In this document: in pieces, positions 1 through 8,151 of the stretch | How positions within the stretch are numbered: the stretch's first letter is position 1 | Layout of the letters: each line of letters begins with the position of its first letter | Assembly (NCBI RefSeq): GCF_007747995.1 | Contig: NZ_CP036276.1 | Coordinates: forward strand, 7,554,001 to 7,618,000 | Direction of reading: 5' to 3' | DNA length: 64,000 nt | DNA from: Symmachiella dynata | GTDB taxonomy: Bacteria; Planctomycetota; Planctomycetia; Planctomycetales; Planctomycetaceae | Notes under the pieces: model-generated | Seen by the model: the letters and a program-made list of their open reading frames with translations, nothing else | What the model was told of the DNA's origin: nothing | Database searches by the model: none | Program-made: the position numbers and the translations under genes

Positions 1-2
1 AC

Positions 3-56
3 TATTTCGTGCCGCGCAGCAACAATCGTCAGCAATACACGGCCGACAACCGGTAA
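3..56 (+). CDS. C-terminal end of a gene entering from upstream (tentative)
   Basis: An open frame from the window edge ends at TAA (54-56) and would encode a short polar tail rich in Asn, Gln and Arg. A strong plus-strand terminator follows at 88, so a plus-strand gene should end about here. Another frame closes at TAG (70-72) and would serve equally well, so the frame is uncertain. Too little is present to name a product. Confidence 0.25.
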   Translation, partial: YFVPRSNNRQQYTADNR

Positions 57-87
57 AGTCCAAGCTGAATAGAGTTAGTCCATTCAC

Positions 88-125
88 AACCGCCATCGAG
101 TTTCTAACTCGGTGGCGGTTTTTTT
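88..125 (+). terminator. Rho-independent terminator of the upstream gene
   Basis: Arms at 88-100 and 108-120 pair around a seven-base loop, with one mismatch in a GC-rich stem. The right arm runs into an uninterrupted T tract (119-125). This is the classic intrinsic terminator layout on the plus strand and separates the upstream gene from the AIM24 cluster. Confidence 0.8.
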
Positions 126-262
126 CGTTGACAGCGTGAAATTCTCGCAAAAATCTTGATCCGGCGCTTGGTTTTGTTACGTTAAGCAACTTGCCACAAC
201 ACCAGTTGCCGCAACAGGGGGCAACGGCAGCGTTTGACACCATTGATTGCGCATGGAGTGCT

Positions 263-922
263 ATGAAATTTGATATCAGCGGCAATCCGGACTACGGAGA
301 TCTCACCGTCGCCATGGAGCCGGGGGATGCGATCTGGGCTGAGAGTGGTGGGATGAACCGCATGAGTTCCCACCTTGCCATGAAAACGCACATGGTGGGA
401 GGCTTGGCGCAATCAGTTGTCCGCAAGTTTCTTGGTGGCGAGTCGTTGTTTGTTGCGGAGTACACCGCCTCGCAGTTGGGATTCATTGGGATTTCACCCG
501 CCACGCCCGGCAGCGTGTTGCACCGGGAAATGACCGGCGACAGTTTCATGCTCACCGCCGGCGCCTTTTTGGCCTGCACGCCCGGCATGGACTTAAGCCC
601 GCGGTTCGGCGGAATGCGGTCGTTTTTCTCCGGGGAAGGGGTGGTACTGATCGAAGTCACCGGGACAGGCGATCTGTTTTACAACGCGTTCGGTGGCGTG
701 GTGGAACGGGAAATCGACGGCGAACTGGTCGTCGACACTGGACACGTCGTCGCTTGGGAACCGTCGTTGGATTACACCATCTCCGGCATGGGGGGCATCA
801 AACAAACCCTCTTTTCCGGTGAGGGGTTGGTCATGAAATTCACCGGCCGCGGCCGCTTGTATCTGCAAACGCGGCATCTCGGCGGACTTGCCGGTTGGTT
901 GTCTCCCTACTGTGTGGGATAG
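263..922 (+). CDS. AIM24 family protein, copy 1
   Basis: A 219-residue protein of the AIM24/TIGR00266 family (PF01987), a double-stranded beta-helix fold named after a yeast mitochondrial protein; the bacterial role is not defined. The family signatures are visible: an early GDAIWAESGGM turn, the GGESLF segment near residue 59, VTGTGDLF in the middle, and GEGLVMKFTGRGRLYLQTR near the C terminus. There is no signal peptide, so it is probably cytoplasmic. The ATG at 263 is preceded by GGAG (255-258); a TTG at 191 in the same frame has no such site and adds residues that do not resemble the family. First of three tandem paralogues. Confidence 0.88.
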   Translation: MKFDISGNPDYGDLTVAMEPGDAIWAESGGMNRMSSHLAMKTHMVGGLAQSVVRKFLGGESLFVAEYTASQLGFIGISPATPGSVLHREMTGDSFMLTAGAFLACTPGMDLSPRFGGMRSFFSGEGVVLIEVTGTGDLFYNAFGGVVEREIDGELVVDTGHVVAWEPSLDYTISGMGGIKQTLFSGEGLVMKFTGRGRLYLQTRHLGGLAGWLSPYCVG

Positions 923-973
923 CCCTGCTGTGGAAATTCTTCGCTCGTTACGACGCCCAAATGGGAAACCAGA

Positions 974-1663
974 ATGAATATAGAAATCCTCGGCGAAGGC
1001 GCTTTTGGCTCGGCGCTGGTGCAACTCAGCCCTGGCGAAAAGTTTGCTTCCGAATCGGGCGCGCTGTACCGCGCCTCGCCGAATGTCGATATCGACGTCA
1101 CGACCCGTAGCCGCTCAAAGGGGGGCTTTTTAGCCGGCGTCAAACGCTTGTTGGCGGGGGAGAATTTCTTTCTCTCGACCTACTCCACCACCGACGGACA
1201 AAGCGGCGAAGTGGGTTTGGCTCCCACGCATCAAGGCGAGGTACGGGTTATTGAAGCCGACGGACATACTCCTTGGATGTGTACCGGCGGCAGTTATCTG
1301 GGATCCAGTACCGGGATTGAACTCGATACACAATTCCAGGGCTTGAAAGGTTTCCTCGGCGGCGAAGCTCCTTGGTTCATTAAGGCTTCGGGAAGCGGTT
1401 CGTTGTTGGTGACCGCCTTTGGCCGCATTACGGAAATGACGGTCAACGAGCCACTGACCGTCGACACGGGACATGTGGTAGCATTTGAGGAGACGCTGCA
1501 ATATACGATCACCAAAGTCGGCGGCTCGTGGATGCAGTCGTGGTTAGCGGGTGAAGGGTTCGTGATGAACTTCACCGGCCAAGGCCGCATTTTGACCCAA
1601 TCGCACAACCCCACGGAATTCGGCCGGCGACTCGGTCCCAGACTCCCCGCCCGACAAGGATAA
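974..1663 (+). CDS. AIM24 family protein, copy 2
   Basis: A 229-residue paralogue of the preceding protein with the same landmarks in the same order: GGFLAGVKRLLAGENFF near residue 50, the ASGSGSLLVTAFG strand in the middle, the VDTGHVVAF segment, and GEGFVMNFTGQGRILTQS at the C terminus. It starts 51 bases after copy 1 ends, which suits one transcript. Differences from copy 1 are spread over the whole length, so the duplication is old and the copies may have different roles. Function unknown; family assignment is firm. Confidence 0.88.
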   Translation: MNIEILGEGAFGSALVQLSPGEKFASESGALYRASPNVDIDVTTRSRSKGGFLAGVKRLLAGENFFLSTYSTTDGQSGEVGLAPTHQGEVRVIEADGHTPWMCTGGSYLGSSTGIELDTQFQGLKGFLGGEAPWFIKASGSGSLLVTAFGRITEMTVNEPLTVDTGHVVAFEETLQYTITKVGGSWMQSWLAGEGFVMNFTGQGRILTQSHNPTEFGRRLGPRLPARQG

Positions 1664-1694
1664 ACCGAGTTCAAAGAGAGCCGGGACGCAAACC

Positions 1695-1722
1695 CCCAAA
1701 CCGACGGCTTGCCGCCGTACAC
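1695..1722. repeat. Dispersed hairpin repeat, family I, copy 1
   Basis: A 28-base segment beginning CCCAAACCGACGGCTTGCCG recurs almost exactly at 5952-5979 beside the tRNA cluster. Its core is a hairpin with GACGGC/GCCGTC-type arms around a short loop. It lies in the 166-base spacer between the second and third AIM24 genes. Confidence 0.6.
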
Positions 1723-1829
1723 AGCAATCCACGCCAAAAGACACCGCCACCCGAACCACGCAATCACCAGCAGATTGAACCGCAACGAATTTTTCGCAGC
1801 TTTCAAAACTTTGCCACGCGAGTAACACA

Positions 1830-2501
1830 ATGGACTATCATATCGAGTGCAACCCGACCTACAGCGCCGTGGAAATTGCCTTGCAGGCCGGCGAAAGTAT
1901 TGTGAGCGAAGCGGGCGCTATGGCTTGGATGACCAGCAACATGCAGACCAAGACCTCCACGCGAGGCGGCGTGATGGCGGGACTGAAACGCGCGCTGCTC
2001 ACCAAGGAGAGTTTTTTCCAAAACACCTACACCCCGCAAGGGGATTCCGGCTCGGTCACGTTCGCGCCCGGCTCATCGGGCGACATCGTCGCCATGGAGT
2101 TGAACAACGAAGAGCTGTTCTTGGAAAAAGGAGCCTACCTGGCATCCGGCGAAGATGTGAATTGCAATTCCAAATGGGACGGCCTCAAAGGCATCTTTAA
2201 CCAGGGAATGTTCGTGCTCCGCGTCACCGGGACCGGTCCATTGTTTTTCCACAGCTACGGCCGCATCGAAGAGATTGATGTCGATGGCGAATATGTCACC
2301 GACAACGGCTATGCCGTCGCCTGGGAGCCGTCGCTGAGCTACACATTGACCCGCGCCAAAAAAATCCGCTCATTCTTGTTTGCCGATCAACTGCTGTTGA
2401 AGTTTTCCGGCCGCGGCCGGGTGTGGGTCCAATCCCGCAGCGCGCGGGTCCTGGCCAACTGGGCTCACCCCTTCCGCCCCGTTCAACGGGACAACGATTG
2501 A
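1830..2501 (+). CDS. AIM24 family protein, copy 3
   Basis: A 223-residue third AIM24 paralogue. It keeps GESIVSEAGAMAWM near the N terminus, GGVMAGLKRALLTKESFF near residue 50, VTGTGPLFFHSYG in the middle and LLKFSGRGRVWVQSR at the C terminus. The first two copies have GEG before the last strand; this one has ADQ. The spacer upstream (1664-1829) carries a dispersed hairpin repeat, so it may have its own promoter or have been separated by repeat insertion. The downstream 305 bases to the next gene show no gene. Confidence 0.88.
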   Translation: MDYHIECNPTYSAVEIALQAGESIVSEAGAMAWMTSNMQTKTSTRGGVMAGLKRALLTKESFFQNTYTPQGDSGSVTFAPGSSGDIVAMELNNEELFLEKGAYLASGEDVNCNSKWDGLKGIFNQGMFVLRVTGTGPLFFHSYGRIEEIDVDGEYVTDNGYAVAWEPSLSYTLTRAKKIRSFLFADQLLLKFSGRGRVWVQSRSARVLANWAHPFRPVQRDND

Positions 2502-2806
2502 CCGCGGCAGCCCGATAAAGGTTGGCAAAATGGGTGCAAACCTCCCATTTTATGGGAAATCTGCCATATTTCGTCCAAGCACCCCGCGCAGGTAATCGAT
2601 ATAGATTCCGCACCCTGGTCGACATCACCGGTCGCTGGTATTTCCCCTCGAATGCCGGGTTTCGGCGGCGCATTTTCTTGACAACCCTCCCGCTGCCGGT
2701 GTTCAATGGATCAAGAAACCTGTGTGCGCCCGAACTGCGCAATTGCTGATGCTTTGTACAGTGCAGCTGCAGCAGTCAGGTCCGTTTACCTGGAGAGGAT
2801 GAAGTC

Positions 2807-4474
2807 TTGGCCAGCACGCGCAACGCAAATCGCAGACGCCGGATGCTTCTGCTTGCGCCGACTTCTGACGAGGAAGAGGCACGGCTGAGCGACGAAATTC
2901 CGGTCGACAGCGCAGCCAATAAAGCGGTCCACAAGTTTCGTGTGGCCTGCCAAGCGGCGGCGCCCATTCGCCTGCGCGTCACCGGTCCCGGTTTGGACGA
3001 ACCGCTCGAATTCTCGTTTGCCTCACCATTTGTCATCATCGGTCGCAGTCGCCGCGCCGATTTGCGGCTCCAGCACCCCGATGTCAGCCTGCGGCATACG
3101 TATTTGCAGATGGTGCGAGGGCGGATGTATTGCGTGGATTTGGAAAGCCGGACCGGCATTTCGCACCAATCGGACCGCCGCCGTGGAGAATTGATCGACG
3201 AAGGAGAAGCGATCCACATCGGACCGTATCATGTCCATGTGATCAATTGGAGTTCCTGGGACGAGATCGAAACTTTCGACCCCTCGGCCGATGAATCCCA
3301 TGAGAATGAATCTCATAATGAGGATTCTGCCGATAACGAATCTACAGACACGTTTGTCCGCGTGAATGTGGAAGTCCTCAACGGCAAAAAAAACGGACGT
3401 CGATTTCATGCCGTCGAAGAAGACATCACGTTGGTTGGTAATGCGCCGGGGTCCCATTTGCGACTCAAGGACTCGAGCATGTCCAAGACGCATTGTGCGC
3501 TGGTGCGGACAGCTGAGGCGCTGTGGTGCGTCGACCTGTTGGGTCGTGGCGGCACACGACTGAACGGCGCGGAAATACGGATTGGTCGACTGTACGACGG
3601 AGATCTGTTACATGTCGGCAGGGCCAAACTGAAGATACACTACAGCAATATGGAAAACCAACCACCCATCGAACCTTCCGAACCACCGCGCGCTGCAGCG
3701 GAGACCCCCAACGAATCGCAGCCTGCCGACGAGGGGACGATGCCGGCACCAGCTGCGAGTAGCCCACAGGTCGCTGATATGGCGGGAGAGCTGAGTCAGC
3801 TCATCGCCCAAAATCTCGCCAATATTACGCCCCCTGCGGGTGCACAGCCGCCCATCCCGTTTTCACCGCCACTACCTGCTACGGCGCCGAATCCGCAACT
3901 GCCGGCTGCTCAAACCGAAGGAGAACGGAACGTTTCGGAAGCCTTCGTTCTGTCGTTGGTCAACCAGTTTGGCCAAATGCAGCAGCAGATGTTTCAGCAG
4001 TCGCAGCAGTCGATGATGATGCTGGTCAACATGTTTAGCAGCTTGCACCAGAATCATATGGAATTGATTCGGGACGACCTGAATCGAATTCACCAGATTA
4101 CCGACGAGTTGAAGGCGGTCCAAACGCAAATGGCGGACGGACAATCATCGGCGACGAACGTCACCTACACCCGCGATGCGCAACCGGCAGGCGACTCTCA
4201 AGAACATGTGCAGGATGCCGAAATCTCCGAACCGCGTCCGGCAACGCCCGAACCGCGAACGGCTCCACCGCCCTCCTCATCGGAATCACCTCAACCCGGT
4301 CCCGGCGAAACGCCGCCAACCGTCCCGAGCGACGCAGCCGACCGTCCCCGTTCGGATCGTTCTGGAGTTCGCGCTCATACGTTGCTGAGCGAACGGCTTG
4401 CGGAATTGGAGAACGAACGAAACAGCCGCTGGCAAAAGATCATGAAAACGATCACCGGCATGGGTGGTGCCTGA
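2807..4474 (+). CDS. Protein with two FHA domains and a Pro/Gln-rich tail
   Basis: A 555-residue protein starting with TTG, chosen because GGAGAGG (2792-2798) sits eight bases upstream. FHA domain 1 (about residues 60-145) has the intact GRS and SLRH motifs expected for phosphothreonine binding. FHA domain 2 (about 185-280) has GN in place of GR but keeps SKTH. A very acidic Asp/Glu/Ser/Asn linker joins them. The remaining half is Pro/Ala-rich with a Gln/Met-rich helical segment (about 385-440) that could form a coiled coil. There is no signal peptide, so it is likely cytoplasmic. A role as a phospho-dependent scaffold follows from the domain; partners are not visible here. Confidence 0.85.
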   Translation: MASTRNANRRRRMLLLAPTSDEEEARLSDEIPVDSAANKAVHKFRVACQAAAPIRLRVTGPGLDEPLEFSFASPFVIIGRSRRADLRLQHPDVSLRHTYLQMVRGRMYCVDLESRTGISHQSDRRRGELIDEGEAIHIGPYHVHVINWSSWDEIETFDPSADESHENESHNEDSADNESTDTFVRVNVEVLNGKKNGRRFHAVEEDITLVGNAPGSHLRLKDSSMSKTHCALVRTAEALWCVDLLGRGGTRLNGAEIRIGRLYDGDLLHVGRAKLKIHYSNMENQPPIEPSEPPRAAAETPNESQPADEGTMPAPAASSPQVADMAGELSQLIAQNLANITPPAGAQPPIPFSPPLPATAPNPQLPAAQTEGERNVSEAFVLSLVNQFGQMQQQMFQQSQQSMMMLVNMFSSLHQNHMELIRDDLNRIHQITDELKAVQTQMADGQSSATNVTYTRDAQPAGDSQEHVQDAEISEPRPATPEPRTAPPPSSSESPQPGPGETPPTVPSDAADRPRSDRSGVRAHTLLSERLAELENERNSRWQKIMKTITGMGGA

Positions 4475-4497
4475 TCGTTGAGCAGCCCTTCGACAAA

Positions 4498-4578
4498 GGG
4501 GGCCCACTGGCGGCTTGCCAGCCAGTGCATTTCACGCAACCGGCAACCGCACTGCTGGACAAGCCAGCAGTGGCACCC
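4498..4578. repeat. MITE-like palindromic repeat, family A, copy 1
   Basis: An 81-base element made of two hairpins. The left arm contains CACTGGCGGCTTG; the right arm ends GCAGTGGCACCC and is the approximate reverse complement of the left. Related copies lie at 34725-34805 and 54311-54416. It sits between two convergent genes and could act as a bidirectional terminator. Confidence 0.75.
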
Positions 4579-4617
4579 GGCATATGAGCGTTTCGGGACA
4601 ATTGGCACCCGGCGCGA

Positions 4618-5496
4618 TCACTTGAGTGTGCCTTGATAGCACTCGCCGAGGTGAATCATCAATTCCAAGGCCAGTAGGTCCGCACGCGCCATGACATGAC
4701 GTGTACTGCGACTGCCGAGTCCGCGGACCAACTCTTCCACGCGTTCCAGATGCAATTCCAGCGCCTCGCGGGGGCTTAACCCGGCGACGGCCAGCAATTC
4801 TGCCAATTTGGCGATCTCTGCTCCGAGTCCACCGCATCCCATGATGACGTAGGTCCGCAACAGTTCTTGATAATAGTCGTTCAATTCCGCCGGCAATTGG
4901 TCAACGGCGGCGGAGCGGTTGCTGAGTCGTACGATGTCGGCCAAATCGCGGATGATTTGTCGCTGTTCGTTGAGCAGATGCCCCGCTTCGTTGCGTTCCC
5001 GCGTGAGTCGCCGGCGTTCGGACATCGCCATGCGGTGATTTTCCCGCATCACATCGACTCGCCGCACCGCGCGTTTGAGCATCGGGACAACCGCCATCGA
5101 TTCTAGACCGTTGGGGGTGAGCAACAATTCGACCTGGAGCCGACAAACTTCGGTCCAGGTGGCATCGTCGGCGGTCGCGGCGACCACCACGACCGGATCA
5201 TCACAACCGCTGGCGCGCACAGCACGCACCAAATGCAGTGAACTGGTCCCCTGCTCTTCGGGGCTATCCAAGAACATATGATTGATGAGCAGGCAGTCGA
5301 AGCTTTCCTTGCGCAGCAGCGCCAATGCTTCACTGGCTGTGGAAACCCATTTAAAAATCGGTTCCATGCAACCTTCAGCATCAAGCTGTAGCGTCAAGCT
5401 GACCCAAGAGGGTTCCAGCGCACCGATGCACAACAACCGCAGTCGTGGCGGCAGGCTGGTCTCGATTTGATCGTGAACCCGTATGCTTGTTTCCAA
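4618..5496 (-). CDS. Response-regulator-like protein with a degenerate receiver domain
   Basis: A 292-residue protein. The N-terminal 120 or so residues resemble a CheY-like receiver (alternating hydrophobic strands RLRLLCIG, FDCLLINHMF, PVVVVAATA). The acidic pocket is missing, the phospho-acceptor Asp is replaced by Asn (LLIN) and the usual Lys before Pro is Thr. A basic, probably coiled-coil segment (about 155-205) and a helical C-terminal domain follow. The TTG at 5496 is preceded by AAGGGG; a longer form from TTG 5580 lacks a ribosome site. It faces the FHA gene and is probably a phosphorylation-independent pseudo-receiver protein. Confidence 0.7.
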   Translation of the reverse strand: METSIRVHDQIETSLPPRLRLLCIGALEPSWVSLTLQLDAEGCMEPIFKWVSTASEALALLRKESFDCLLINHMFLDSPEEQGTSSLHLVRAVRASGCDDPVVVVAATADDATWTEVCRLQVELLLTPNGLESMAVVPMLKRAVRRVDVMRENHRMAMSERRRLTRERNEAGHLLNEQRQIIRDLADIVRLSNRSAAVDQLPAELNDYYQELLRTYVIMGCGGLGAEIAKLAELLAVAGLSPREALELHLERVEELVRGLGSRSTRHVMARADLLALELMIHLGECYQGTLK

Positions 5497-5778
5497 GCGA
5501 AACCCCTTCCCTGGCCGATCCGAGGAACGTCCCAGCGCCGATAAAAATGGCTCTTTATATTGTTCCTTCGTTTCCCTCAAAAATCCGCACGGCGGACGTC
5601 GCGAATCGCGGAGTTATAAGGGCAGTTCTGGGATGCTGTCAAGATGCGTCAGCGTGTGTGGATCGTTTTGAGATAGGATTGTGAAGATTCCCGTGCAACA
5701 GGTTTTGAGGAAATGGCGGGCCACTTAAGCATCATTCCTGGGGAGCAGAAACAACAGCGAGGCACCGGATAACAGAGG

Positions 5779-5864
5779 CGGAAGTCGTGGGACTTGAACC
5801 CACAAGTCGCTTGCAGCGACCACCTGTTTTCAAGACAGGCTCCTCATCCAGCCGGATGACTTCC
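5779..5864 (-). tRNA. tRNA-Ser (TGA)
   Basis: An 86-base class II tRNA on the minus strand. The acceptor stem GGAAGTC/GACTTCC, a long variable arm (GTCGCTGCAAGCGAC) and the T arm GTGGG-TTCAAGT-CCCAC are all present. The anticodon loop CTTGAAA gives anticodon TGA. The discriminator base is G, as expected for serine. Last of three minus-strand tRNA genes here. Confidence 0.95.
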
Positions 5865-5951
5865 GGTTTGCAGGCCTGCGAGATATTGCCATCAGCTATT
5901 TCAAATCACCACGGAGACACGGAGGACACCAAGGATTTGTTGATGCCAATT

Positions 5952-5979
5952 CCCAAACCGACGGCTTGCCGTCGTACAC
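5952..5979. repeat. Dispersed hairpin repeat, family I, copy 2
   Basis: Near-identical to the segment at 1695-1722, differing at one central base (CCGTCG here, CCGCCG there), which makes the internal hairpin perfect. Immediately before it, 5907-5936 carries a CACCACGGAGACACGGAGG-type half repeat related to the arms of the family E element near 56.0 kb. Confidence 0.6.
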
Positions 5980-6038
5980 GACGATCCTGGCCGGACTCGC
6001 GACGCGTACTAAAAGAGCTTTGCAGGAGTAAACTAAAG

Positions 6039-6110
6039 AGTGCCCCGCGGGAGTCGAACCCGCCTGACCGGGGTGGAGGCCCGGTACCTTTGCCGCTCGG
6101 CCAGAGGCAC
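6039..6110 (-). tRNA. tRNA-Gly (TCC)
   Basis: A 72-base tRNA on the minus strand: acceptor GTGCCTC/GGGGCAC (one G-T pair), D arm with GCCGAGCGGC, anticodon stem CCGGG/CCCGG, a four-base variable loop, T arm GCGGG-TTCGACT-CCCGC, and U73 as usual for glycine. The seven-base anticodon loop reads CCTCCAC, so the anticodon is TCC but position 33 is C instead of the near-universal U. Confidence 0.88.
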
Positions 6111-6143
6111 ATGTCGAAGCTGTGAAAAAACAACTGTGATGAG

Positions 6144-6228
6144 CGGAAGGAGAGGGAGTCGAACCCTCAAGGCCGTCAAGCTCGTCCCGGTTCGAGCGGG
6201 GTGCCATCGCCAATTGGCTTGCCCTTCC
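6144..6228 (-). tRNA. tRNA-Ser (CGA)
   Basis: An 85-base class II tRNA on the minus strand. Acceptor GGAAGGG/TCCTTCC, a long variable arm and the T arm GAGGG-TTCGACT-CCCTC are clear. The anticodon loop CTCGAAC gives CGA. The outermost anticodon-stem pair is a C-A mismatch, leaving four good pairs. The discriminator is G. It is the first tRNA of the minus-strand cluster; the 237 bases upstream up to the small gene at 6466 contain no other feature I recognise. Confidence 0.93.
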
Positions 6229-6465
6229 GTTTCGAGCGTCTGGCTTCTTGAAAACATTGTTAAATTGAGGTCGCTAGAGCTCGGACACAGGCCTGCAGTA
6301 ACGCATCCTCGTTCCCGATTCTCGGGTAAGGACTTTAGACGCTGTTACGGCTCGAAAGGTTCGCCCAAATGCCTGCCGGGAAAAAGTATTTGCCCGAAAA
6401 CCCCCGATTCAAAGTCAATACCCCTTGTTGTTTGTTTTCAATTTACCAATGGGAGTTATTGATTC

Positions 6466-6780
6466 ATGCCTGATATTGCTGGATTGGCCGAGTCCGTTAT
6501 TAATCTCGTAACAAGTCTCCTTCACTTGAGGTTGATCTCTAAAAATAAAGAGGACATAAAAGTGAAGGCCGAGTTGAAAAAAAACGATGAGCTACCTTTG
6601 GAGGTCTTACTTCGCGACGGCGTATATTACAAACTAGATGGCAATGGGCCGTATTGTACGGGTTGCTATGACGAAAAGCTTAAGCTCATTCGAGTGAACA
6701 CACTTCCCGACCGTTTCCACCAACGATTCGCGAAGTACAAATGCCCGGTTTGCAAGGCGACGTATCGAGGAGAATGTTGA
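6466..6780 (+). CDS. Small zinc-ribbon protein of unknown function
   Basis: A 104-residue protein. The N-terminal 30 residues form a hydrophobic or amphipathic helix followed by a Lys/Glu-rich stretch. The C-terminal half has two Cys pairs, CTGC near residue 65 and CPVC near residue 94, spaced as in a zinc ribbon. The ATG follows GGGAG (6451-6455). Base composition is visibly more AT-rich than the neighbours, and the gene abuts a tRNA cluster, which suggests horizontal acquisition. No integrase or attachment duplication is visible. I do not recognise the family. Confidence 0.65.
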   Translation: MPDIAGLAESVINLVTSLLHLRLISKNKEDIKVKAELKKNDELPLEVLLRDGVYYKLDGNGPYCTGCYDEKLKLIRVNTLPDRFHQRFAKYKCPVCKATYRGEC

Positions 6781-6884
6781 TCGTGATATTCGAAACGAAA
6801 TGAATTGCGGACTCGCCTTACCTCACCCGCGCGTCGTTCGTTGTGGAATAGGCTATGCAGGAACGTGGTGGACATGGACCGGGC

Positions 6885-8060
6885 TTAATACGCGAACACC
6901 CAAAACAGCGTTGGCACGTCTGCTTGGAAATCATTGTCCGAAGCAATGACCAACGTCTGTCGGCCATCGGCTAAGCGGGGGCCGTGGCTTAAGCCTTCGA
7001 TTTTTTTGGGCATCGAAGATCCAGCCAGGCCGAATTGGGGATCAAGTAGATCGATAAAGACCGTTTTGGCTGCCGGTGTGATATTGCTGGGCAGTCCGTT
7101 CTTCGGGAGGGCTTTGCTGCCGTCGATGGCGGTTGCGTTTGCCAGATCGATTTGCATGATCCGTTTGAACTTCGCCTCGTCGCCGGTCTCTCCATCTCGT
7201 TCGATGACCAGGAACTGATGATCATTGAGAGCCAAGATTTCATTCAGGCCATGGTCCACATCGTCGAGTTGGTAGACGTATTCCCAGGTCTCGCCGGTCT
7301 GTGTGTCCAGCTTTAGGATGCGGCAATTTTGCCCGAACGGTTTTCCTTTTTTAGTACGGGATGCGTCTTGCAGGAGTGGGCCTTGAAAGATGCCGTAGGC
7401 AAATTGGCCGTCCGGCGTGAGGGCTAAACCTTCCAGCCCCCGGTTGGAGGACCGACCGGAGCGGTTGAGTTTGTTTTCAGCCGCCTTGGAGTCGCCCGGA
7501 TGCAGCGCTGAGAAGTACTCCGGCAGCGGAAACCGGCGTTGTTCTTTGCCGGACAAGGAGAATTCGATGACGTGCGGACCGTACTCATCGGAGATCAATA
7601 GCGTGTTGTTCTTGGTGAGGCGAATGCCTTCCGGATCGAATCGGCCGGCCAGTTTGTCGGTGGGAGCATAGACGGTGGCATTGCCGGTCATGGGCCGACC
7701 GGAGGCATCGGACAGTAACGTTGTGGATACGATGGATATGTCCGCTGGTCGTGCGCCGTTCTCGTCGAAATCGATGTTCAACTCATGGAACCGGCATTGA
7801 TATCCGGTGGCTCCGTCGTCGGGACCGCGATCGGCCAGGGCGAAAAAGCGGTTTTTGTCGCCTGCATATTCCAGTGCGGAGATGCCGCCGAATCGGTGAT
7901 GCGGTGTGCCGTTGACGAGTGCTTCGGATTGTCCGGACTGGTCGGTTGCGGTGCCAGCGAGACGGCCGCGTCCGATCAATTTCACATCCGCCGCTGCCGC
8001 TTGGCACACAGCGAATCCGCAGAGACAAATGACAATCCACCCAGCGAAATTGAGACGCAT
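6885..8060 (-). CDS. Exported esterase-like/phytase-like beta-propeller protein
   Basis: A 391-residue protein with a signal peptide (MRLNFAGWIVICLCGFAVC, then AAAAD). The mature part matches the phytase-like/esterase-like family PF13449: the RFGGISALEY start, an ALADRGPD segment, RFDPEGIRL, LLISDEYGPHVIEF, and NRGLEGLALTPDG further on. These proteins form a calcium-binding propeller; substrates are mostly undefined. The ATG at 8060 was chosen because the signal peptide starts there; an upstream extension is possible but lacks family character. It follows the DUF1559 gene with a hairpin between. Confidence 0.85.
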   Translation of the reverse strand: MRLNFAGWIVICLCGFAVCQAAAADVKLIGRGRLAGTATDQSGQSEALVNGTPHHRFGGISALEYAGDKNRFFALADRGPDDGATGYQCRFHELNIDFDENGARPADISIVSTTLLSDASGRPMTGNATVYAPTDKLAGRFDPEGIRLTKNNTLLISDEYGPHVIEFSLSGKEQRRFPLPEYFSALHPGDSKAAENKLNRSGRSSNRGLEGLALTPDGQFAYGIFQGPLLQDASRTKKGKPFGQNCRILKLDTQTGETWEYVYQLDDVDHGLNEILALNDHQFLVIERDGETGDEAKFKRIMQIDLANATAIDGSKALPKNGLPSNITPAAKTVFIDLLDPQFGLAGSSMPKKIEGLSHGPRLADGRQTLVIASDNDFQADVPTLFWVFAY

Positions 8061-8092
8061 GAAAACTCCAGAGTCGACATCAAGGGGAAGGG

Positions 8093-8128
8093 TTAGCAGC
8101 CCGCCCCAGTGAAGAGGCGAGCTGCTAA
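8093..8128 (-). terminator. Hairpin between the DUF1559 gene and the phytase-like gene
   Basis: Arms TTAGCAGC(c)CGCC and GGCG(a)GCTGCTAA pair over 12 bases around a ten-base loop. It lies 23 bases beyond the DUF1559 stop and upstream of the next minus-strand gene. There is no T tract on the minus strand, so it may stabilise the DUF1559 mRNA end or attenuate read-through. Confidence 0.4.
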
Positions 8129-8151
8129 TAATCGCGTAACAGCATTCAAGA

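Noticed and set aside
2678-2707. TTGACA as a promoter for the two-FHA gene
   Set aside because: The -35 match is perfect but only a weak TTCAAT lies at suitable spacing, so I did not call it.
2522-2749. 75-residue plus-strand open frame between AIM24 copy 3 and the FHA gene
   Set aside because: No ribosome site, no domain and composition unlike coding neighbours; the spacer appears non-coding.
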